From: Lutraria lutraria | Lineage: Eukaryota; Mollusca; Bivalvia; Venerida; Mactridae | Assembly (NCBI GenBank): GCA_964023205.1 | Contig: OZ026837.1 | Coordinates: 13,059,479-13,123,478 of the forward strand | Direction: 5' to 3' | Length of the DNA stretch: 64,000 bases | Part shown: positions 60,885-64,000 of the stretch, one piece after another | Position numbering within the stretch: position 1 is the first letter of the stretch | Layout: each line of letters begins with the position of its first letter | The notes under the pieces: model-generated | What the model was told of the DNA's origin: nothing | Seen by the model: the letters and a program-made list of their open reading frames with translations, nothing else | Databases searched by the model: none | Program-made: the position numbers and the translations under genes

Positions 60885-61255
60885 AGCTCACATGAGCATT
60901 TCGTGCTCAATGTGAGCTTTTGTGATCAGTCCCTGTGCGGCGGTTTGCGTCGTGCGGCGTCAACTATGACCTTGTGAACACACTAGGGGCTACGATTTTC
61001 AAAATTACAAAATCTCAGACGCATTCGATAATGGGTCACTTGGGGTAAAAAAACTAGGTCACCATGGCAAATAAAGGAAAGACCTTGTGAACAAATACTG
61101 TTTGATTGGATCTTCATAAAACTTGGGTCATCTGGGGTAAAAAACTAGGTCACCAGGATCAGCAGACCTCATGACACAAGTTCAAAACAATGTTCTAATG
61201 AGTAAACAATGATTGTCATGTGAGCAATATAGGGCAATCTTGGCTGTCTTGTTAT
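60885..61255 (-). repeat. Dispersed repeat A-related copy
   Basis: It begins 'gctcacatgagcatttcgtgctcaatgtgagcttttgtgatc' and contains 'ccttgtgaacacactaggggctac' and 'gggtcatctggggtaaaa'. It ends 'gtgagcaatatagggcaatcttggctgtcttgtt'. Same layout as 25070-25552. Confidence 0.6.
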
Positions 61256-61259
61256 ATGA

Positions 61260-63380
61260 GCCATGTCTCTGTGCTAAAATAAATTAATAATAAAAGTTCT
61301 GTCGACTTTCCGAGATGTTTGCAGAAACCAGATTTACGTTTTGTTTGCTCAAGGGGATGGGAAATGGTATGAGTTAGTTAGCGTTGGTATTACAAGAGTA
61401 TTTGCTCGGTTAAGAGTTTGCAATCAAAGTTATATATTACTACTAAACATGCAATCGTCTCATGTAATTGTTCCAAGTCCTGCTCCTGTTCCTCGAGTAA
61501 CACATATTTTCTGAATCAAAAAGAACAACACATCAAAACATTTGAAACAATGCGTAAATTAACGTGCCAGAAACTCCTTTGAGATTTCATCTTTTGATTG
61601 CGACTAGCTCTTTTTATGAAAATGCTTTTTTTAGAAAATATGGATCAAGTTCCTAGCTGGTTTGTTATTCTGAACTGTTTTTTTTTTGAAAGCTGAATTT
61701 AATGAACTAAAAGTTTCAATTCATGAAATTTTCCATACTTTGAAGTGTCACACTACCGATTTTGCGTTTATATGATCATTTATCTCGGTTGGTCTTAAAA
61801 TATAAGCAAATTTGGTGTACACACCATTCATTTGCAGCGTTTGATTAAAAACATTTAAAAATATACACATAAGACTAATTAATATAGGTCTTGAAATTTC
61901 CAAGTCTTCATCGAAATAAGTTCACGTTATAAGAATTTATCCATGGAAAAAACACATAATTTTAGAAAAGGCATTAAAATTTACTTTATTCATGCTTCCT
62001 AAAAGGAAACAAAAATAATAGAAAGTACAATGCACCAGACCAAATATATCAAATTGAAAATACAGCATTTATTGCGATTCGCGATAGACACATTACGCGT
62101 ATTCCAAAATTCACGTGATATTTGAGTCAAAAAATCAAATTCCTCAAATTCAAGACTACACAAAAATGTTTTTTAGCCTTTGCAAGAACATTTATGCCAT
62201 CGTTTTCGTTCTACAAATTGACAATCTTACCACAAATTCACTATATGTTTAATATACGTATTCGTAACTTTAATTTGCTGTCAGACTTCTGTCAGAATTC
62301 CGAAAAGATAATCTCTGTACATATAAAAGTGTTGACGTGCTCTAAGAAATAATCAAAATGGCCTGCTCGCTGAAAGAAACTTGAAACCCTACAGAAACGT
62401 ATAATGTTGTTTAGTAAAGCCTAGCATTGTTGTTTTCTACCATTAGAGCTAGAATTCAAATGGTATTATCGTGATGGTTTGCTCGTTAATGGGCGTCTGT
62501 CAGCGTGTAAAATATGACAATTACCTCTCATTATTCTGCATTACGAGCACAATCTCCTACATCTCGGTGGACCGATCCTTCCGTCTAAACCACGAAGACA
62601 TGATTATGGTATTCTGTATTTGAAAATCCACGTGTGTATCGGAAACCCGAACATAGAATCACAAAAGTAACTCGCTATTTAAAAATCCATATTTAATTGG
62701 TAGATACACAGATTATTAAACTAGCGAATGGGCATTCTAATTAATGCTGTTTTTAAATAACACCAGGACAAATTAATTTCACGATGATTCGTTCTGATAG
62801 TGTATATTATAACATTATTATTTTAATAATCAATTGTAATCATAAACATATTTTGTATTTACAAATAAAATCAACCACACGTTTCTTTCGTAGTTCGTTG
62901 CAGTATTTTCTGCTTACATTTCCCAGTATATATATCGTTAACCTTGACGTTCAGAGGGAGTTGCATAACAAACATTACAGCGAAAATCGTTTAGATAATT
63001 TAAATATTTCAAATAAATAATGTTTCAGAAATGCAAAACTGACTTATTTGAAAAAGCTCCAACTACATCATCGAATGTCTTGTTTACGACTGAGTCCCTT
63101 AAAAAGATACGGCGTTCTTTAGAGAATTTAAAAAATAAGCATAACTGACTAAGCTACCGATCCGCTAAATTAAATACTAATTTATTAATATTTGAATGCT
63201 CCCTTCGAAAGAAAATTCAACAAAAGAAAAACAACTGCGGAATTAGGTCAAGCTTTAATAAAAACAAGTCTTTAGACATAATGCAGTACATGTATATGTA
63301 AACAAGAACGCAAAGCCAACCCTTAACTCGACTTATTTTATATTAACACAAACTAGAAGGACACGAATGACTCCGCTGAT
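61260..63380. other. No gene seen
   Basis: AT-rich; open frames at 62122-62352 and 62784-63020 show no domain, codon bias or splice support. Confidence 0.45.
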
Positions 63381-63384
63381 AGCT

Positions 63385-63770
63385 AAGTCAAAAAGGGGCC
63401 ATAACCCCAGTGAAATTGTTTTTGATCTTTACGAATATAAAACTTGACATGTATTTCATTGCTATGTATTACACACCCTCCACGTAAAATATGAAACCAA
63501 TCCATGAAATATTTCTTGAATTATTGATTGGAAACCACCTTTCAGCTAAGATTTAAGTGAAAAAAGGGGCCCATAACTCCCGTGAAAAAGTTTTGATTTT
63601 ACCAGGTTTCGAACTTGACCTGTATTTTATCATTAGACACCTTCATGCAAAATATAAAACCAATTAACGAAATATGCCTGATCGGAAACCATAATTTGAA
63701 CGGACGGAAGAACGGACAGGGGTAACACTTCATCCCTTCCGCCATTTCGAATGGCGGGGGCATAAAAACA
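63385..63770. repeat. Dispersed repeat with AAAGGGGCCATAACCCC, two sub-units
   Basis: 'aaaaggggcccataac.cc.gtgaaa' occurs at about 63391 and 63564. Each is followed by 'aacttgacctgtatttcat', 'aaatatgaaaccaat' and 'gaaacca'. It ends 'acggacggaagaacggacaggggtaacacttcat'. Related to 1075-1560. Confidence 0.55.
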
Positions 63771-64000
63771 GAATTTCTTTTACTGGACAGGTGGTGTAAA
63801 ACAAAACAAATCAAGTGTATGATTAGATAAACTTAAAACCATAGATAAATCAAAGCACTGAGAGTACTGTCAGGAACGAAGTTTAAATGTGTTATCTTAG
63901 ATAAAGCCAAACTTAGACAATTAAAGGACCTTCATGAATTGGAATTTGAAGGTTATGTATTATAGCCTTCATACAATGTACATCTATAGACCAGTTAAAC
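63771..64000. other. No gene seen at the window end
   Basis: AT-rich sequence with no coding or structural signal. Confidence 0.4.

Overview
The window is AT-rich animal DNA crowded with decayed transposable elements. Introns have GT-AG boundaries, and there are polyadenylation signals, LINEs, tRNA-derived SINEs, and hAT, Tc1/mariner, P and TTAA-type DNA elements. Two short dispersed repeats ('GATGGCCCTATATCGCTCAC' and 'AAAGGGCCATAA') resemble repeats I associate with bivalve genomes. A marine bivalve mollusc is my best guess; no marker gene proves it.

Only two genes look like intact host genes. At 2435-4172 (minus) there is a Golgi carbohydrate sulfotransferase of the CHST/HNK-1 type. I resolve it into three exons, the middle one a 23-nt microexon that is needed to keep the frame. 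At 45610-47955 (plus) there is a small Ly6/uPAR-like, probably GPI-anchored, cysteine-rich surface protein in three exons.

The main find is a single 20,057-bp DNA transposon at 16363-36419. It has inverted terminal arms of about 505 bp that are nearly identical by eye. It starts CAAAGGGGTTTGTCA, ends with the reverse complement, and is flanked by a perfect 8-bp target-site duplication (GTATCAAT at 16355-16362 and 36420-36427). Inside are three decayed element genes: a PIF1-type helicase (17029-21627, plus), a P-element/THAP9-type DDE transposase (22302-24650, minus) and a PHD-finger protein (26121-29201, plus). The 8-bp duplication and the transposase fold both fit the P superfamily. A P-type element this large, with its own helicase and chromatin-reader-like protein, is the candidate undescribed system here. 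This copy is dead, with stop codons, frameshifts and nested insertions.

The nesting can be read in detail. A 1,638-bp element interrupts the helicase with a TATTA duplication. A 5'-truncated LINE interrupts the PHD gene with a 15-bp duplication. A pogo-like MITE, two tRNA-Lys-derived SINE units and a ~4.25-kb foldback structure fill the rest.

Outside the big element are Tc1 and ZNF862-like hAT remnants (8.8, 13.8, 15.9 and 51 kb) and LINE remnants (42 kb). A TTAA-flanked MITE family has three copies (40.0, 43.8-45.0 and 49.2 kb), one of them split by a 1,062-bp hAT element with an 8-bp duplication. There is also a second TTAA-flanked element (55.9 kb) and several palindromic or tandem arrays. 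Long stretches hold no recognisable gene.
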